A DNA stretch of 64,000 nt from assembly GCA_903877385.1 (NCBI GenBank), contig CAIRDP010000061.1, forward strand, positions 127,960 through 191,959, given 5' to 3'. Position numbers and translations under genes: made by a program. Shown piece by piece: positions 62,090 to 64,000 of this stretch. The stretch comes from an uncultured Bacteroidales bacterium. Lineage in GTDB: Bacteria > Bacteroidota > Bacteroidia > Bacteroidales > FEN-979. Position 1 is the first letter of the stretch, and each line of letters begins with the position of its first letter. Below the pieces are notes generated by a model. That model made no database searches and had not been told where the DNA came from. It saw only the letters and a program-made list of their open reading frames with translations.

Positions 62090-62854
62090 CTAAAATGTAA
62101 ATCCCAGCCTGAACATCAGTATCTCCTGGTACGCAAGGACGTTTTGGGTATATTCAGTGGCGACGGAATGGGTCTCACCGGTCCCGTCCGATGTGGCCTG
62201 GTAAATCCAATAATGATTTGTTCCATGAACCGACCATACTGAGTAATCCACCGAAGCGTAAACTCCAAAACGTTTATACACCTTTGTATTAACCCCGATC
62301 TCAAGTGTCGCAAAACCGCCCCCACTGTGATACGTATCATAATTGTAATAGTAATTCCAGGCATAAGGAGGGTATATCCATTCCAGCCATTCGTCCATCT
62401 GGGTCGAGGGTGTGTTGATGAGAAACTTATACCCTCCCTGCAAAGCCACCACCGGCGAAAACCTCCGCTTCAGAACCGTATACCTGAGCTCGGCAAAAAC
62501 AGGTAAAAAAGTGAAATTGCCTTTATAATAACTGTATGTTGGCAGATCAGTGAGCCGCTCGATGCCAATCCCTCCTCCAAGGCCAAGGTATGGATTGAAT
62601 TTGTACCCGAATGCAGTCTGCATCCCGCAAAAAATATTCCCCCTTAAGCTTGCTATCGCAAAACTTGTATTGTTGTACAAGCCCCGGGGTTTTTCATCAA
62701 GCCAGCGCCGGAACCCGCTTTCGCTTTTAATTTTAAAGTCAGTGGCCGGCTCAGCCGCTTTGCTGCTGCTGTCAGCCTGGGCAAATGCTTTTCCCTGGCT
62801 TATCATCATGGCCACCATGATCAGGTATAAAATGATCCCTCCCGCCTTATTCAT
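62090..62854 (-). CDS. Outer-membrane beta-barrel protein
   Basis: This 254-residue protein has a signal peptide (MNKAGGIILYLIMVAMMISQGKAFAQ) and a barrel of about eight strands. It starts after residue 55 (NTSFAIASLRGNIFCGMQTAFGY) and ends in the aromatic terminus EILMFRLGFTF recognised by the BAM machinery. A loop near residues 160-180 is very rich in Tyr/Trp. It lies 34 bp downstream of the metallophosphoesterase gene. Function is unknown. Confidence 0.85.
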   Translation of the reverse strand: MNKAGGIILYLIMVAMMISQGKAFAQADSSSKAAEPATDFKIKSESGFRRWLDEKPRGLYNNTSFAIASLRGNIFCGMQTAFGYKFNPYLGLGGGIGIERLTDLPTYSYYKGNFTFLPVFAELRYTVLKRRFSPVVALQGGYKFLINTPSTQMDEWLEWIYPPYAWNYYYNYDTYHSGGGFATLEIGVNTKVYKRFGVYASVDYSVWSVHGTNHYWIYQATSDGTGETHSVATEYTQNVLAYQEILMFRLGFTF

Positions 62855-62888
62855 GGTTTTCTCCTAACGAATTATTAATTAAGGCATG

Positions 62889-63851
62889 CTAAGGCCTGAT
62901 GCGTAAATTCCGGTCAGGCTCACGGCCGTATCCTTTGATTATTATGCTGTCTTTTGTAAGCGTTACCACGGCAAAAGCATTTTGCCCGGTATCCACCATC
63001 CCCCTGAAATTCACAAAATGTATTCCATCCTTCTGTTTATATCCGCCCGAATGGTAGTGCCCGTTGAAATATGCCTTCACACAGGGATAACGCGAAATCA
63101 GTTCAAAGATCTCCTTGTTGTTGAAAAGCAGGTGGTCTTCTTTCCCGAACAAAGGAAAATGGCAAAGCACGATCACATTCTGACCAAGCTTAAGGGCTTC
63201 TTCGAGCTGAGCCTCCAGCCATTTCACCTGGTTTTTCCCTATGCCCCCATTCCAGGGCATCCCTGAATAAAGCAAATGCATATAAGAGTCGCTGAGCATT
63301 TCGTTTCTCTCCTCTTTTTGTTCCCCGCTCTGAGGGCCGGTAAAGCTCAGGTCATCTCCGTTCAGGGCGATGAAACGCCAGATCCCTTTCACTGTTGAAT
63401 AGGCTCCTGCCGGGCATCCTGCACCCATCCTGTTCCCATCCTTCACCCGCACTGTATCTGAACTTCGAAGGTTCTGCGATATCCCGATATGATCAATAAG
63501 GCCTTTCTTGTACCTGTTTTTGATCATATAGTCATGGTTCCCCAACACAAGGTTCAGGGGCGCTTTAAACCTGTGAAAGCGGGGAAGTATGCTGTCGTAG
63601 CTATTGTAATTATGATCTATCATGTCGCCAAGATGGAATACCGCATCCAGCTGAAGGGCATTGAATACTTCAATGCAGCTGTCAAGCTTTGCCAGCGATA
63701 GCCGGTATTGCCTTTTGTCATCCGAATTGCAATCACAATACTGGCAATCGGTAAAAACCCCAATCCGTATAACAGCGGCCTCCTGTGCAGATGAAGCAAG
63801 GGCATCAAATAAAAGAAGGAATATGAATGTGATCCTAAGCTTCACAGGCAT
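62889..63851 (-). CDS. Secreted calcineurin-like metallophosphoesterase
   Basis: This 320-residue protein has a signal peptide (about 1-22). The metal-ligand motifs of the family are in order: FTDCQYCDC (first D), HLGDMIDHN, LGNHDYM, VLCHFPLFG and FNGHYHSGG. These make a di-metal phosphoesterase site facing the periplasm. Similar proteins hydrolyse nucleotides, ADP-ribose/CDP-alcohols or phospholipid head groups; the substrate is open. It probably heads a two-gene unit with the barrel protein at 62090. Confidence 0.93.
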   Translation of the reverse strand: MPVKLRITFIFLLLFDALASSAQEAAVIRIGVFTDCQYCDCNSDDKRQYRLSLAKLDSCIEVFNALQLDAVFHLGDMIDHNYNSYDSILPRFHRFKAPLNLVLGNHDYMIKNRYKKGLIDHIGISQNLRSSDTVRVKDGNRMGAGCPAGAYSTVKGIWRFIALNGDDLSFTGPQSGEQKEERNEMLSDSYMHLLYSGMPWNGGIGKNQVKWLEAQLEEALKLGQNVIVLCHFPLFGKEDHLLFNNKEIFELISRYPCVKAYFNGHYHSGGYKQKDGIHFVNFRGMVDTGQNAFAVVTLTKDSIIIKGYGREPDRNLRIRP

Positions 63852-64000
63852 CAGAGCTATTTAATTCTACTTTGGTAGATTGAGAAGATGAAAAATGAGG
63901 TTGAGATAATTTTTTATCTATCTGTAAATCAATTTGTTAATGTTAATATCTTGTTTATAAAAACTCTAAATAAATGAAGTTAAGGTCCTGATAATCATTA

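Overview
The window reads as a chromosomal segment of a Bacteroidota bacterium, probably in or near the Bacteroidales. The signs are: two secreted proteins with type IX secretion (T9SS) C-terminal sorting domains; many lipoproteins with a Cys lipobox and many short outer-membrane beta-barrels; promoters of the Bacteroidota type (TTTG near -33, TAnnTTTG near -7); and weak Shine-Dalgarno signals. No rRNA, tRNA, insertion sequence, integrase, prophage or CRISPR array was seen. Genes are dense, and intergenic gaps often carry short dispersed repeats.

Layout. 1-7.0 kb: the end of an MFS transporter, a tripartite RND efflux operon (adaptor, pump, TolC) and an unknown lipoprotein. 7.4-18.3 kb: a self-contained uptake [NiFe]-hydrogenase island. 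It has small subunit, large subunit, cytochrome b and endopeptidase on the + strand, a complete hypFCDEAB maturation operon on the - strand, and a His-rich metal-transporter-like gene. The small subunit has the two extra cysteines that mark O2-tolerant [4Fe-3S] enzymes. 18.4-24.3 kb: a 1957-residue T9SS protein with 14 N-terminal repeats and about ten Ig/PKD-like domains. 24.7-25.7 kb: an FNR-like regulator with a perfect FNR-type palindrome upstream. 25.7-31.2 kb: a biotin-dependent Na+-pumping decarboxylase/transcarboxylase set. 31.3-36.2 kb: a lipoprotein, an old yellow enzyme, a second T9SS protein and a Tat-exported Gfo/Idh/MocA oxidoreductase.

36.2-44.1 kb: a phenylalanine/tyrosine catabolic operon (scoAB, hmgA, hppD, fahA, a flavin reductase-like gene, phhA). 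It starts from a near-consensus promoter, and divergent from it is a candidate structured small RNA on the - strand (about 36202-36364). 44.1-55.4 kb: two soluble hybrid kinases, a run of envelope proteins, a GMC oxidoreductase with a Cys4 motif, a PQQ-like propeller and a methyltransferase. 55.5-64 kb: an M13 peptidase, an atypical UroD/MtaA-like protein, a nitroreductase, small envelope proteins, an alpha/beta hydrolase and a metallophosphoesterase.

Together the genes suggest an organism that oxidises H2 in the presence of some oxygen, degrades Phe/Tyr through O2-requiring steps to fumarate and acetoacetyl-CoA, and couples decarboxylation to Na+ export. The best candidates for something undescribed are the small RNA at 36.2-36.4 kb, the FNR-box/regulator pair at 25.6 kb, the missing maleylacetoacetate isomerase, and a coding-sequence microsatellite in hypB.
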